Counted from the first letter of the stretch, positions 34,707 through 44,079 are shown. The stretch is 64,000 nucleotides of DNA from Roseiarcus sp963794655 (GCA_963794655.1 CAWCEV010000003.1:620001-684000), one strand, 5' to 3'. Made by a program: numbers and translations. Notes: generated by a model not told the origin, from the sequence alone.

Positions 34707-35003
34707 TCAACGCCCGGCCCAGGACTCCAGCGGTGAGAGCACGGCGGCTATCAAAGCCGCGGCGCCGGCCTCTATAGGTGAGAGCAGGGTGACGATCATC
34801 TCTGCCAGACCGGAATGATGACACCTGCGGACAATCTCGTCGTCGCCGTTGGTGAAGATAGCTTCATTCCATGTCGGATGAGAGCGACAAAACTGCCGCA
34901 CCGTTGGCCGGCTGTCGTCAATCAACCACGCGAACGAAATGATCACGTATAATATGGTGAGGATACCGACGGCGTAGACAAATCTGTTTACTTTGCCGTC
35001 CAC
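34707..35003 (-). CDS. Small membrane protein
   Basis: 98 aa from a GTG (an upstream Met at 35054 is possible). One TM helix near the N-terminus (FVYAVGILTILYVIISFAWL) and a hydrophobic C-terminal half. Two Cys in the polar loop. Unrecognised; the only gene in the element on this strand. Confidence 0.5.
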   Translation of the reverse strand: MDGKVNRFVYAVGILTILYVIISFAWLIDDSRPTVRQFCRSHPTWNEAIFTNGDDEIVRRCHHSGLAEMIVTLLSPIEAGAAALIAAVLSPLESWAGR

Positions 35004-35940
35004 TGCGCCTCCGGCGGATACGGGTGTTTCGCCCAGAGTATAGCAGTAAACCAAGGACGCGACGCCTGCCGCTCGATCCCGGTGTCGCCTGCTTCGCTCG
35101 CGCTCGCCATGCGCAGGCCTGCGTGCGGCCGCTATCCCAGGTCCGCCATGGTCGCGCGCGCGAGCCTGGTCCGGTCGCGCGTCGCCATCGCAAGGTCAAC
35201 CACCCCGGTTTCCTTTCGCGCTTTGGCGGCCGTCAGGGCCCCCTCAGCGGCCCGCTGGCGGCTGTCGCCGGTTCGCCGGCCAGTTCGGGGGGCTTCGACG
35301 CTCGACCCCCTTCAGCGACCGCGCCTGCGTCGCGGCTCCGCCTCTGGGTCAGCGAGCGTAGCGCCTTCGAAGGCCCTTTGAGCTATTCCGCTACCCTCGG
35401 CGTTACCCCATTGCTATTCCGAGGATGATCGCTGAGCTATTGCAGTGACTTAGGCCGATGGAGCCTCTGATAGTATATCACCTGCCTCGCTGTTTTTGCC
35501 CGTTCCTGACGCCCCTCTCGGTCGCTGGCGCCCGTCCTGCTCGGCCCGTTACGCCGCCGCTGAAAACGCAGAACACCAAACAGCTCTGCATTGTCGCCCG
35601 TCCCGACCGCTCCGCAACCCCGGAGGGGGGAATCCAAAGCCCAAGTCGAGGGCGGGGAAAAATCAAAAATAGCCTCCTTCTGTCCGCAGATCGGATCGAA
35701 TCACTTTGCCATGGTCAAGGGCGTCGTTCGAGAGTCCCTGCGTCTTCCATAGGCAATGCCGATAGGTTTTTTGATAGTACACCATGACATATCGGGACAC
35801 GTTAAGACAGTAACACGAGATTTCATTTGAAAATATCATGAACTGTTGTTGGGCTTTGCTATTGTGCACGTCCGTACGCCTGGATTATATTGTGGCGCAC
35901 GCATTTTGAGCGGCGGTAAAATCAGGGTCGGGGGAAGAAA
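35004..35940. other. Gene-poor stretch inside the element
   Basis: About 940 bp between the small membrane gene and the Pro-rich gene. Several frames of 60-130 codons exist but none has protein-like composition or a credible ribosome site. The right half (35640-35880) is AT-richer and may carry the promoter of the late-type operon. Confidence 0.45.
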
Positions 35941-36156
35941 ATGGCGAATGAATTTGGACTGCCGCCTCGGATAGACCCGGGCGTCGGGCCGCTTCCGCCC
36001 GCCAATGGCGGTCAGATTGTTCCCGTCGGGGCTCCGCGGCGGGACAGTTTTGGTTACCCGTCACCGGCCGGAAATCGCGTGGAGCCTCGCCCAGGTGGAT
36101 CGGTCGGGCCGCACAATCCGGCGCCGCCGGTAGCTCCCCGCCCGTGGGCCCGCTGA
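35941..36156 (+). CDS. Pro/Gly-rich small protein
   Basis: 71 aa, rich in Pro and Gly (LPPRIDPGVGPLPPANGGQ). GGGGAAG sits just before the ATG. Unrecognised; likely unstructured. It starts the rightward operon that ends in the terminase genes. Confidence 0.55.
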   Translation: MANEFGLPPRIDPGVGPLPPANGGQIVPVGAPRRDSFGYPSPAGNRVEPRPGGSVGPHNPAPPVAPRPWAR

Positions 36157-36158
36157 CG

Positions 36159-36983
36159 ATGGCCTCGATCTTCAGTTTCCCCGCCGGCCCCATCGACGGC
36201 CTTCCGCCGGCCCGTCGTGATCTCGCCAGGTGCTTCGGCGAGATCGCTGGCCTGAGCGCCGAGGACAAGCGCCTCGAGGGCATTGAGGCCCACCTCCAGG
36301 GCGACGTCGCGAAAGCCGTTGCCGCCGAAGCGCAGTACGACGACGCGATCGACGCCGATGCGTCGATGCTGATTGCCAGGCTGCGGGACGGGCTCTCCGG
36401 CCTCTGGGGATCGGTTGGCGGTCGAGCCAGGCGAGCAGGCGCCGCGATGATCGACGCGCATTCAGACAAGCTTGTCGCGGAGCGTGCCTTGGCCGCCGTG
36501 ATCGCCGAGAGGGAGAAGATTCAGGGCAGAGCTCAGGCCCTGGAGCAGGACAAACGGGATCTGATCAACGCTGTCGTCGTGGAGTCGATCGGAGCCGGCC
36601 TTAAGGCCGAGCTCGCTGAGAGCCTTGAGACCGCTAGGCTCGCGCTGACGAGGCTCGAGGCTCTTCGTCGGGCCGTCGATCCGGCGCCGGTTGACTACCA
36701 CCCGACGCGGCGCGCTGCGATCATCGTCGACGCTTCGAGCGCCGATGACACCGAGCTTGTGGTTGAGGGTCGCGAGGTCGACAAGTCATTTGGCATTCTC
36801 GAGGGTTTCAAGGCCTCGCTTGAGCGCGACCCGCTCGCCCCCGCGCCTGCCTTCCCGGATCTCGACCTCTCGATGGACGAAAACGTCGTTTTTCACGATC
36901 TGCGTCTTGGGGAGCAGCGCGAGCGCGCCGCCGATCCGCGCTTCCTGCCGAAGGTCAGTCACAAGACCGCAACCGCGGTCTAA
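36159..36983 (+). CDS. Coiled-coil hypothetical protein
   Basis: 274 aa. Long heptad-like helices around residues 35-80 and 100-170 (KLVAERALAAVIAEREKIQG), then an acidic C-terminal part. The start at MASIFSFPAGP is 2 bp after the preceding stop. No family recognised; a structural or scaffolding role in the element is possible but unproven. Confidence 0.7.
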   Translation: MASIFSFPAGPIDGLPPARRDLARCFGEIAGLSAEDKRLEGIEAHLQGDVAKAVAAEAQYDDAIDADASMLIARLRDGLSGLWGSVGGRARRAGAAMIDAHSDKLVAERALAAVIAEREKIQGRAQALEQDKRDLINAVVVESIGAGLKAELAESLETARLALTRLEALRRAVDPAPVDYHPTRRAAIIVDASSADDTELVVEGREVDKSFGILEGFKASLERDPLAPAPAFPDLDLSMDENVVFHDLRLGEQRERAADPRFLPKVSHKTATAV

Positions 36984-37043
36984 CCCAAGGACGAGTTGCT
37001 GAACGCCAGCCAACCATCAACTTCAACCGCAAGGAAATCCCCA

Positions 37044-37274
37044 ATGACAATGACCATCACAGCCGACGCCGACAAGAGTTTCTCGATCGAGGCCGCCGTC
37101 GCGCGCCTGGCGAAGCCTGCTTTCCGACTGCTCCATGCGGCCGGAATCGAGACGCCGAAGGCGAAGATCGAGGTCGGCGCCCTTGATCTGCAACTGGCAT
37201 CATCCAAGCTCAATGCGGAACAGCGCATTGAACTGAAATTGAGCCTCTCGCGCGCCGGCTTGCTGAGCGAGTAG
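37044..37274 (+). CDS. Small hypothetical protein
   Basis: 76 aa, unrecognised (SIEAAVARLAKPAFRLLHAA). Part of the close-packed small-gene run before the terminase genes. Confidence 0.6.
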   Translation: MTMTITADADKSFSIEAAVARLAKPAFRLLHAAGIETPKAKIEVGALDLQLASSKLNAEQRIELKLSLSRAGLLSE

Positions 37275-37284
37275 GGGAACCGCC

Positions 37285-37497
37285 ATGACCGCAACCACGG
37301 ACGCCAAGGCGATCACGACGACAGCCAACGCCAAGAAACTGTCGACGACGTCCGGCGCCAATGTCGAGGTCCTTCGGCAACAGTTGCTTCTGACGCTCAA
37401 CGACGCCGTCATCCAGCTGAAACAGCTCACCGCTCTCACGCCAAGCGGCGACGCGAACCTGACCGCGCTCAACAACCTCTTAAGCGAGATTTCATGA
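37285..37497 (+). CDS. Small helical protein, paralogue of next gene
   Basis: 70 aa, Thr/Ala-rich N-terminus. Its C-terminal helix pair ending LKQLTALTPSGDANLTALNN resembles the end of the next protein (ISEILALLPDGDMRLRTLQG). GGGGAACC precedes the ATG. Confidence 0.6.
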   Translation: MTATTDAKAITTTANAKKLSTTSGANVEVLRQQLLLTLNDAVIQLKQLTALTPSGDANLTALNNLLSEIS

Positions 37498-37778
37498 CCA
37501 TGGCGCGCCCCGCCTCAAAGGTCACCGCGGCCCCCTCTGGGGCAACGGCCACGCCCCGCGCCTCGGTTGGCCCCCCATCGGCCGAGGCGCGGACGGCGGC
37601 CTTTGCGCAAGGGGCAAATATCGACGCCATGCTCGCGATCCTGCGGGAGCGCCTGCTTGAGGCCTGTCACCGCATCTCGGAGATCCTCGCGCTCCTGCCT
37701 GACGGCGATATGCGCCTTCGTACGCTCCAGGGCAAACTGGCGCTAGCAGCGGGCGAGATCGGGCTCTTCAGCCCGTAA
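37494..37778 (+). CDS. Small helical protein, paralogue of previous gene
   Basis: 94 aa with an overlapping start (ATGA). Low-complexity N-terminus, then a helical hairpin similar to the preceding protein: hydrophobic spacing, L-P/T-x-G-D-x-x-L turn and final LA/LL. Probably arose by tandem duplication. Confidence 0.6.
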   Translation: MTMARPASKVTAAPSGATATPRASVGPPSAEARTAAFAQGANIDAMLAILRERLLEACHRISEILALLPDGDMRLRTLQGKLALAAGEIGLFSP

Positions 37779-38006
37779 ACAGGAATTGCCGCGAGGGATC
37801 CATTCAATCTCACCTCGTAGGCGAGCCGGGGGCACGCGGCTCATAACGTGCAGCGACATACGATGGTTCGTCGCGTCGGGGTGTCGCATGTCGGCGCAAG
37901 GCGGCTCTGAGGGATGGGCTGCGGCGTTCGCAGAGTAGCAAGGCAGCGATCCGCCCCCAGCCCTTCGAAGCAGGGGCGGGTCGCCCGCCAAACCTCAAGG
38001 TACGAA

Positions 38007-38645
38007 ATGAAAAAGCCCAGGGCCCTACGAAGCAACCAGTGTCTGGCATGCCGCTTACCGCCAGACGACCAGTCTCGTCTGGAAGTCATGAGATTGGGTG
38101 GCGCAAGTGCCTCTGCCGTGGGCGCCCGATGGGGGATGTCTCGCTGGGCTGTCCAGCGCCACATGGCGCATTGCTCGCCGGAAAGACGTCGGGAATTGCT
38201 GGCTGGCGCGGGGCAGATCTTGCAACTGGCCGAGCTCGCCGCGAAGGATGGCACGTCACTGCGCGAGAAGGCGAACATTCTCGTTTCCCTGCTCTGGGGT
38301 CGCGTGCTCGCGTGCACCGAGGCAAACGATAACCAAGGTGTCGCGAATCTCAGCGGCAAGTTGCTCGACGCGATGCGCCACGCTGGCCAGCTCAGCGGCG
38401 AATTAAAGGCGCTTGGGGCGCTCGTCGTGAACAACCACCACACGCAAGTCAACATCGTGGCAAGTCCGACGTTCATCGCGCTCTCCGAAGGCTTGCTCGA
38501 GATCGCGCGCTCGCATCCGGAGGCCAGAGGCGCAATTGTCGGACTCCTCGAGCGGGTAAGTGAGATGGAGACGCCGCCGGCGAACGGCTCGCGCTTCAGC
38601 GGGGGGCCGGCTTTGATAGAGGCGGAATTCGCCGATGCTGAATGA
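38007..38645 (+). CDS. Small terminase subunit-like DNA-binding protein
   Basis: 212 aa starting MKKPRALRSNQ. The helix-turn-helix SASAVGARWGMSRWAVQRHM follows a CLACRLPPDD segment; the rest is helical. Placement directly before TerL with a 4-codon overlap makes it the TerS candidate that would recognise the pac/cos site. The frame is open upstream but unsupported. Confidence 0.75.
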   Translation: MKKPRALRSNQCLACRLPPDDQSRLEVMRLGGASASAVGARWGMSRWAVQRHMAHCSPERRRELLAGAGQILQLAELAAKDGTSLREKANILVSLLWGRVLACTEANDNQGVANLSGKLLDAMRHAGQLSGELKALGALVVNNHHTQVNIVASPTFIALSEGLLEIARSHPEARGAIVGLLERVSEMETPPANGSRFSGGPALIEAEFADAE

Positions 38646-39942
38646 AGCGCTCCGCGAGCTAGCAGGAAAAATCTCGCATGACTGGCCCAGCCAGGCGAGG
38701 CCGGCTCAGCGCCTTCCCGAAGGCGATTGGCTCTACTGGCTCATCCTTGCGGGCCGCGGCTTCGGCAAGACCCGCACGGTCTCGGAGACCGTGCGCCAAT
38801 GGATCGCACAAGGCTATAATTTTGTGAACCTGATCGGCGCGACCAGCGACGACGTCCGCACAATCATGGTGGAGGGCCCGGCCGGAATTCTGGCGTGCTG
38901 CCCGAGCAGCGAGCGACCTGAATACCTGAAGAGATCGTATGAATTGAGATGGCCGAATGGCGCGATCTCGTTACTATTCTCGGCCGAGGAGCCCGACCGG
39001 CTCCGCGGAAAACAGCACATGAAAATAGCGGCCGATGAGCTTGCTTCCTGGCGTGAACCTGACGCGTGGGACCAGGCCCTCCTCGGCCTCCGTCTCGGAC
39101 GCAAGCCGCAAGCTGTCATCGCCACAACGCCTCGACCGACGAAGATCATCAAGTCGCTCGTCAATGATCCCAGAACGCATGTCACGAAGGGCTCGACTTT
39201 CGACAACGCGGCTAATCTTAGCGACGCGTTCATCCATCAAATCGTGCGCAAGTTCGAAGGCACGCGCCAAGGCAGGCAAGAGCTTTTGGCGGAAATCCTC
39301 GACGACACGCCGGGCGCTCTTTGGAATCGAGCTGGCCTTGAAGCTTCAAGGCTCCCCGCATCCGCCGCCGAATGGGACTTCAAGAGGATCGTGGTTGCGA
39401 TCGACCCAGCTGTGAGCGCTCACGAGGACAGTGACGAGACAGGCATCATTGTCGCCGGCATCGATTATCGTGATCACGTTTGCGTCCTCGAGGACTTGTC
39501 TGGTCGCCACGCTCCGCATCGGTGGGCGGAAACAGCCATTGCGGCGTTCAAGCGCTGGCAGGCCGATCGGATCGTCGCTGAGGTCAACAATGGCGGATCG
39601 TTGGTTGAGGCAACCTTGCGCGCCGTTGACGCGACAATTCCTTATCGCGCCGTTCATGCCTCGCGCGGAAAATTTGTGAGGGGTGAGCCGGTGTCCGCGC
39701 TCTGGGAGAATGGTCGCGCGCACCTCGTCGGCAGTTTCTCCGAGCTCGAGGACCAAATGTGCGGCTTTGCTCCGAACATGCTCGGCTCGTCTGGCAGCTT
39801 GTGGGACCGCGTCGACGCGCTGATCTGGGCAGCTACCGAGCTCGCACTCAATGCACGTCGAGGGGGCGAGTTCCTGTGGGCAGGAGTCGAGCCGCGGTCA
39901 GATCTCGATATCGCGCGCCGCGCTTTTTCGACTGACCGCTAA
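38635..39942 (+). CDS. terL: Terminase large subunit
   Basis: 435 aa. ATPase half: Walker A LILAGRGFGKTRTVSE (about residues 36-51), IAADELASW (Walker B) and ATTPRPTKI. Nuclease half: VAIDPAVSAHEDSDE (Asp), VAEVNNGGSL and DRVDALIWAATE, as in GTA/phage TerL proteins. It packages DNA into a prohead, yet no portal or capsid gene follows, so the prohead would have to come from a helper phage. Confidence 0.94.
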   Translation: MLNEALRELAGKISHDWPSQARPAQRLPEGDWLYWLILAGRGFGKTRTVSETVRQWIAQGYNFVNLIGATSDDVRTIMVEGPAGILACCPSSERPEYLKRSYELRWPNGAISLLFSAEEPDRLRGKQHMKIAADELASWREPDAWDQALLGLRLGRKPQAVIATTPRPTKIIKSLVNDPRTHVTKGSTFDNAANLSDAFIHQIVRKFEGTRQGRQELLAEILDDTPGALWNRAGLEASRLPASAAEWDFKRIVVAIDPAVSAHEDSDETGIIVAGIDYRDHVCVLEDLSGRHAPHRWAETAIAAFKRWQADRIVAEVNNGGSLVEATLRAVDATIPYRAVHASRGKFVRGEPVSALWENGRAHLVGSFSELEDQMCGFAPNMLGSSGSLWDRVDALIWAATELALNARRGGEFLWAGVEPRSDLDIARRAFSTDR

Positions 39943-40636
39943 TTGAGCTGCGCGTGCGCCAACGTGCCTTGGCTCGTCTGCCGAAGGGCCAGCGGGGGGC
40001 TTGATCGAGGTGCATATGGCGGGATTTGCTATGCGACGAGGCCCGAGGGGATGGAAGCAAAGGCGCGAATAGCGGTCGGCCGCGGGCAGCCCCGCGAACA
40101 GGTCAAACCGACCCGAAGCGGAAGTCCCACACGTCCGGCGGATCGATCGAAGTCCTTCCCAGTGGAGAAGTTCCGTGCGGAAATGGGGAGGGGTGTACGC
40201 GTTTCGCTGATGAGTAAACGCGGCGGACAGACTGTAAATTCCGGTGATTGCTGCGTGCGCCGACCAGATCAAAGAAACGTTTTATCCACCACTTTATGAT
40301 GGTAACGACAGACCCTAAACGTTAAACCGCCTGACAAATTACGAGGTAATCTGCGTAAACTTTCTTGTTCAAGCACCGATGTTGTCCCCTGTTCGTAAAT
40401 CGCTTGCTTTCTGGCGGATTCGATGGTAGCAATGCCTTAGGTAGAAGTACCTATATACCGAGATATTCAGCGTCCGCGGTCGTTTTGCGGACATGTCTGT
40501 GGCGTCGGCTGTTGATGACGTGACAGAAACGTGAAAATTATATTGCTGAAATCTCGATGACTTGTCTGCGCGCTGGCTTTTAATCGCGCGCCGAATTCGA
40601 AATCTCAATTGAATTCTTCAAGGGGGAAACACAACC
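39943..40636. other. Gene-free stretch after terL
   Basis: 694 bp. The first 350 bp contain scraps of open frame (for example around 39943-40299) with no recognisable portal or head protein. The later part, 40300-40600, is AT-richer and should carry the promoter of the PEP-CTERM gene. The right end of the integrated element is probably here. Confidence 0.45.
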
Positions 40637-41686
40637 ATGCGCATTTATATCGTTTCTGCGGTCGCATTCGCAGCGCTCGGTCTTTCATCCGCCGTGTCCT
40701 GCGCTATGGCTGGCGGTTACTCGTTCACGACGATAAACAGCACAGGTGGCGACGGGAATTTCACCCAACTGCTCGGCATCAACAACGCTGGTACGATCGC
40801 AGGCTATTTCGGCGACGGTACGGTCGTTCCCAACAACGGATTCACAATCGCTCCTCCATATGGTTCCGGGAATTTTAGCGGCTATAATTTCCCTGCCTCG
40901 GCCCAGACCCAGGTGGTCGGCATCAATAACACCGGCGCGACGGTAGGGTTCTACGTCGACGCTAGCGGCGTAAACCACGGTTTCATATTTACTGGTGGCT
41001 CGAGTACCACGGTAGACAATCCCAGCACTTCGACCACCACACCCTTCAATCAACTGCTGGGGATCAACGACAATTCGTTAGCGGCAGGCGTTTACGTGAA
41101 TAGCAGCGGCGTTACTGAGGGAGAACTCGTAAACCTCAGCACTCCTACGTCCCCCGTGTTCCTGCCGGTGACTGTTCCTGCAGCCGATAACCCCGTGTCG
41201 ACGACCGCTACTGGCGTCAATAATTCCAATGTAATATCGGGATTTTTCACTAATGGGGAAACCGACGCTGTGGAAGGTTTTCTCCTGAATGGGGACACAT
41301 TTATACCCCTGAATTTCGGGAATGACACCAATACGATGGCGTTCGGTCTGAATAACGAAAATCAGGTCGTCGGAAGCTATGTCGACGCCCAGGGCAACAC
41401 CGATGGGTTCGTCTACAATTGGCTCACGAACACCTTGACGACAATCAACGAGCCAAACGCCGACGGCACGACCGCGTTTGGCGTTGAGGGGACCCTTGTC
41501 AACGGCATCAACGACAAGGGTCAGCTGGTTGGCTTCTATGCGAACACCGACGGGCCGAATGTCAACGGGTTCCTGGCTAACTCGGTCCCCGAGCCCTCGA
41601 CCTGGGCGATGATGCTGCTCGGCTTCGCGGGGTTGGGCTTTGCCGGCTACCGCGCCAGGCGGAAGGGAGCTGCGTTGCCTGCCTGA
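40637..41686 (+). CDS. PEP-CTERM protein with HAF-type repeats
   Basis: 349 aa. Signal peptide ending near SCAMAGG, then about six repeats of the form GINxxGxxxGxYxxxxGxxxGF (e.g. VVGINNTGATVGFYVD), as in HAF extracellular repeats. C-terminal sorting signal PEPSTWAMMLLGFAGLG plus basic tail. Exported and anchored or processed by an exosortase; none is in the window. Base composition is lower in GC than the surrounding chromosome. Confidence 0.9.
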   Translation: MRIYIVSAVAFAALGLSSAVSCAMAGGYSFTTINSTGGDGNFTQLLGINNAGTIAGYFGDGTVVPNNGFTIAPPYGSGNFSGYNFPASAQTQVVGINNTGATVGFYVDASGVNHGFIFTGGSSTTVDNPSTSTTTPFNQLLGINDNSLAAGVYVNSSGVTEGELVNLSTPTSPVFLPVTVPAADNPVSTTATGVNNSNVISGFFTNGETDAVEGFLLNGDTFIPLNFGNDTNTMAFGLNNENQVVGSYVDAQGNTDGFVYNWLTNTLTTINEPNADGTTAFGVEGTLVNGINDKGQLVGFYANTDGPNVNGFLANSVPEPSTWAMMLLGFAGLGFAGYRARRKGAALPA

Positions 41687-42083
41687 ACAAGACCCAATGC
41701 AGAGCCTTTCCGGGCCGCCTGAGGGCGGCCTTTCTCTTGACAGCCTACGGTACAAGGGAGGTCCGCTGCCGCCCGAGAAGCGGTCCTTCCCGACGAGACC
41801 CCTTGAGGTCCGCAAACCGCCCAACTGCGACGTTCGCGCCCCATCCGCGCGATGTCCCTTTTTCGTGACACCGATCGTCTGGCCATTGCCAACAACCCTG
41901 CGATGATCGGAGGACGTGTCTTAGGCCTTCGAGCGGCGCCGCCGTCGGCGCGGCGATCCCGAGCGGCGTTAATCACGACATGGCGGCGGCGGTGAGCGCT
42001 CGACCTGAGAAGGTGCGCAAATCTTCCGCACCTTCTGGCGGCTCGCATCACACGGCTGAGTCCCAAGCAGCCATTTGTGGCGT
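41687..42083. other. Gene-free stretch after the HAF-repeat gene
   Basis: About 400 bp, with a terminator at 41713-41737. I see no convincing gene in the rest. Confidence 0.45.
41713..41737 (+). terminator. Rho-independent terminator after the HAF-repeat gene
   Basis: Stem GGCCGCC / GGCGGCC with a TGAG loop, followed by TTTCTCTT. Confidence 0.65.
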
Positions 42084-42392
42084 TCATTCCTCCGTGTCGG
42101 CGTGGCCTGAGCGGGGCGGCTCGAAATTAACGACGTTGAGCTCGTGAGGCGGCTCCGGCTCGACGAATTCGCAGGCCGTGAGCGCAGAGAGCTCGGCGCC
42201 GCTCAGTCGTTCGCCAGACTGATGGCGCGTAAGAGCATCGCCTAGCAGTTTCCGATTTCTCTCGAACAGCTTGCTGCGAAACTTTTCGAGATCGAGATCC
42301 TTCAGTAGCGGGTAGATCGCATTGACGGGAAGCTGCAAAATTTTCTCAGCTGCGATGGTTTCCTTGTCTGGTTCGATTTGTTCTTCTGGCAT
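42084..42392 (-). CDS. Hypothetical acidic protein
   Basis: 102 aa (begins MPEEQIEPDKETIAAEK). Charged and helical, acidic C-terminus. Unrecognised. No strong ribosome site seen. Confidence 0.5.
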   Translation of the reverse strand: MPEEQIEPDKETIAAEKILQLPVNAIYPLLKDLDLEKFRSKLFERNRKLLGDALTRHQSGERLSGAELSALTACEFVEPEPPHELNVVNFEPPRSGHADTEE

Positions 42393-42549
42393 GGCGTTTT
42401 GGCTCCTCCCTTCCCCGCAGCCCCTGCCGCCTCCAATTCAACAGCGAAATCTTTAACAAATTCTGTCCCATGGCTGCAGCGCAAATCGCAACGCGCGTAG
42501 CGAAATTATCTACTTAATATCAATTAGTTAGCTCTTACAACGCTTTGCA

Positions 42550-42813
42550 ATGCTGCTTACAGCTCACCGCGTCGCCCAAACCGAAGTGACTAAGCTAACG
42601 GACGAGGACGCGCCAGACGGCCCGGAATTCGACGCTGCTGTCCAGGCCGAGATTGACGCCACGAAGGCGCTGGACGTTCCGAGCGCCGACGACGACGCCT
42701 TCTATGCCCGGGCTGCCTACATCCTGGAGCATGCGGACGGCGACATGCACGAGGAGATGGTGGCGATCGCGCTCCTCAAGAACCACCTCAAGCGGCGCGC
42801 GCGAACGCAATAG
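42550..42813 (+). CDS. Hypothetical protein
   Basis: 87 aa. N-terminal acidic part and a C-terminal helix (HADGDMHEEMVAIALLKNHL). Unrecognised; plausible composition. A terminator-like hairpin lies 180 bp downstream. Confidence 0.5.
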   Translation: MLLTAHRVAQTEVTKLTDEDAPDGPEFDAAVQAEIDATKALDVPSADDDAFYARAAYILEHADGDMHEEMVAIALLKNHLKRRARTQ

Positions 42814-42991
42814 GGCCTCGTTGGCAGGCATGCGAACGCCGCTGGGGCATGATCCCCAGCCCGCGCGCCCGGGGCTACCAGGCGGCCTTCCCGCCCTCGC
42901 CCTGCCGCAATGACGTGCGAAGGTGATTCTGGGCGCGCCTTTATTGCCCCCTAGCCCGGCGCGCCCCATAGCCCCGCTGCGAAGCCGCCCT

Positions 42992-43019
42992 CCCCGGACG
43001 CATCGCGCGGGGCTTTTTT
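42992..43019 (+). terminator. Terminator-like hairpin
   Basis: Stem CCCCG / CGGGG with an 11-base loop, followed by CTTTTTT. Confidence 0.5.
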
Positions 43020-43085
43020 AGCCCGCCGTCGCCAGCCGCAGGATCAGGTCGCTGTAGGTCTTGACCGGGCGCGCAGGCCACGAGT
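43018..43085 (-). pseudogene. C-terminal remnant of a small YSDVILRL protein
   Basis: Reads RPVKTYSDLILRLATAG and stop. The YSDxILRL tail is the end of a small protein family (also in the frameshifted gene at 43835-44034). Upstream of the tail the frame has no matching body. Confidence 0.45.
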
Positions 43086-43169
43086 CAACGTACACTTGCG
43101 AAACGCACAGAATTGTGCAGCATCGTATTCAAGGCCTCGGCCAAGGGTGCCGAGCGCGCGGGGGTCACG

Positions 43170-43838
43170 ATGAAAGTAAAACTGATCGGGGCCGTTGGCG
43201 CGGCTGTGTTGCTGTGCACGACGGCCGCAAACGCGACCGTTACCTTTTTCTCTGACTTGACCTCGTTTCTCGCCGCTGCGCCGCCCTACGAGACGATAGC
43301 AATTCCGGACGTGGGACTTGGAACGTCGGGCCTTGGTTTTGACTTTTTGGGCGCGGGTGACGCTTCGGTTACATACGACTCCGTGACGTTTTCTCAGAGC
43401 GCCCTCCTAAGTAACGGAAATTTCTTCAACACGAGTCCCTTCTTCAGCGGCGTCCCCGCGGTTCTCACCTCAAATGAACAGACGACCGGGGTCCCAAATA
43501 TTCTCATAACATTTCCGTCGTCGGTAGACGCCTTCGCACTTGACTACGGCACGTTTGAAGGCAGCGATGTGACGTTTACGCTGTCCGACGGGTCCACGAC
43601 CACGTTTAACAGCACAGGCGACGGTTACGTTACCTCGAACTTCTTCGGAGTTGTGGATGCGACGGGGGTTACTTCCGTCCTCATAACGGCGGCGGGGCCA
43701 ACCGATAATTTGAGCATCAACGGCGTAGCCGGCGTCGCTGATTTCCCTGAGCCCTCTACCTGGGCGATGATGCTGATCGGCTTCGTGGGCCTAGGCTGGG
43801 CCGGCTATCGGGCGCGAAGAACTGCGTTGGCCGGTTAG
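43170..43838 (+). CDS. PEP-CTERM exported protein
   Basis: 222 aa starting MKVKLIGAVGAAVLL. Signal peptide cleaved near TAANA, beta-rich middle (VTYDSVTFSQSALLSNGN), C-terminal PEPSTWAMMLIGFVGLGW and RARR tail. Surface or extracellular by family knowledge. Its stop overlaps the decayed gene at 43835. Confidence 0.88.
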   Translation: MKVKLIGAVGAAVLLCTTAANATVTFFSDLTSFLAAAPPYETIAIPDVGLGTSGLGFDFLGAGDASVTYDSVTFSQSALLSNGNFFNTSPFFSGVPAVLTSNEQTTGVPNILITFPSSVDAFALDYGTFEGSDVTFTLSDGSTTTFNSTGDGYVTSNFFGVVDATGVTSVLITAAGPTDNLSINGVAGVADFPEPSTWAMMLIGFVGLGWAGYRARRTALAG

Positions 43839-44034
43839 CTCTTCGTCAGCCTCAAGATGACATCGGAACAGCTCCTCCCGGCCATCGCATCTGGCACAGC
43901 CGGTCGACGTACCGCGGATCCAGCCAGATAAAATAGTCGCCGTTCGGCGCTCGGATCCGCTCGTACCCGACGCTCGAGGGCAACGTGGCGGCGATCGCGT
44001 CGAACGCAGCGGCAGAAATGGCGATGCGGGTCAT
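43835..44034 (-). pseudogene. Small conserved protein, frameshifted near its end
   Basis: Begins MTRIAISAAAFDAIAATLPS and contains YFIWLDPRYVDRLCQMRWPG, after which the frame breaks (near 43866-43872). The other frame continues with SDVILRLTKS and stop. Restoring one base would give the usual GESYSDVILRL end. The tail resembles that of VapB-like antitoxins, but the family function is unknown to me. Confidence 0.7.
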
Positions 44035-44079
44035 GGGCAAGGAGATGGGGCGCGACGGCCGTTGAGGCGAATCCGACAG

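Larger units (their letters stand above)
29469..39942 (+). mobile_element. Integrated phage-satellite-like element (limits approximate)
   Basis: All confident genes but one run rightward: integrase, AT-hook protein, small proteins, SSB-like, helicase, M41-like protease, coiled-coil protein, three small proteins, TerS and TerL. Integration, replication and packaging functions are present, but no repressor, portal, capsid, tail or lysis gene is seen. Satellite elements that keep only terminase genes have this shape; a decayed prophage is the alternative. Direct-repeat ends were not found, so both limits are provisional. Confidence 0.7.

Noticed and set aside
39943..40299. Possible portal-protein remnant after terL (ANVPWLV-like segment)
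   Set aside because: Only a few residues resemble portal proteins and the frame has no further match; too weak to annotate.
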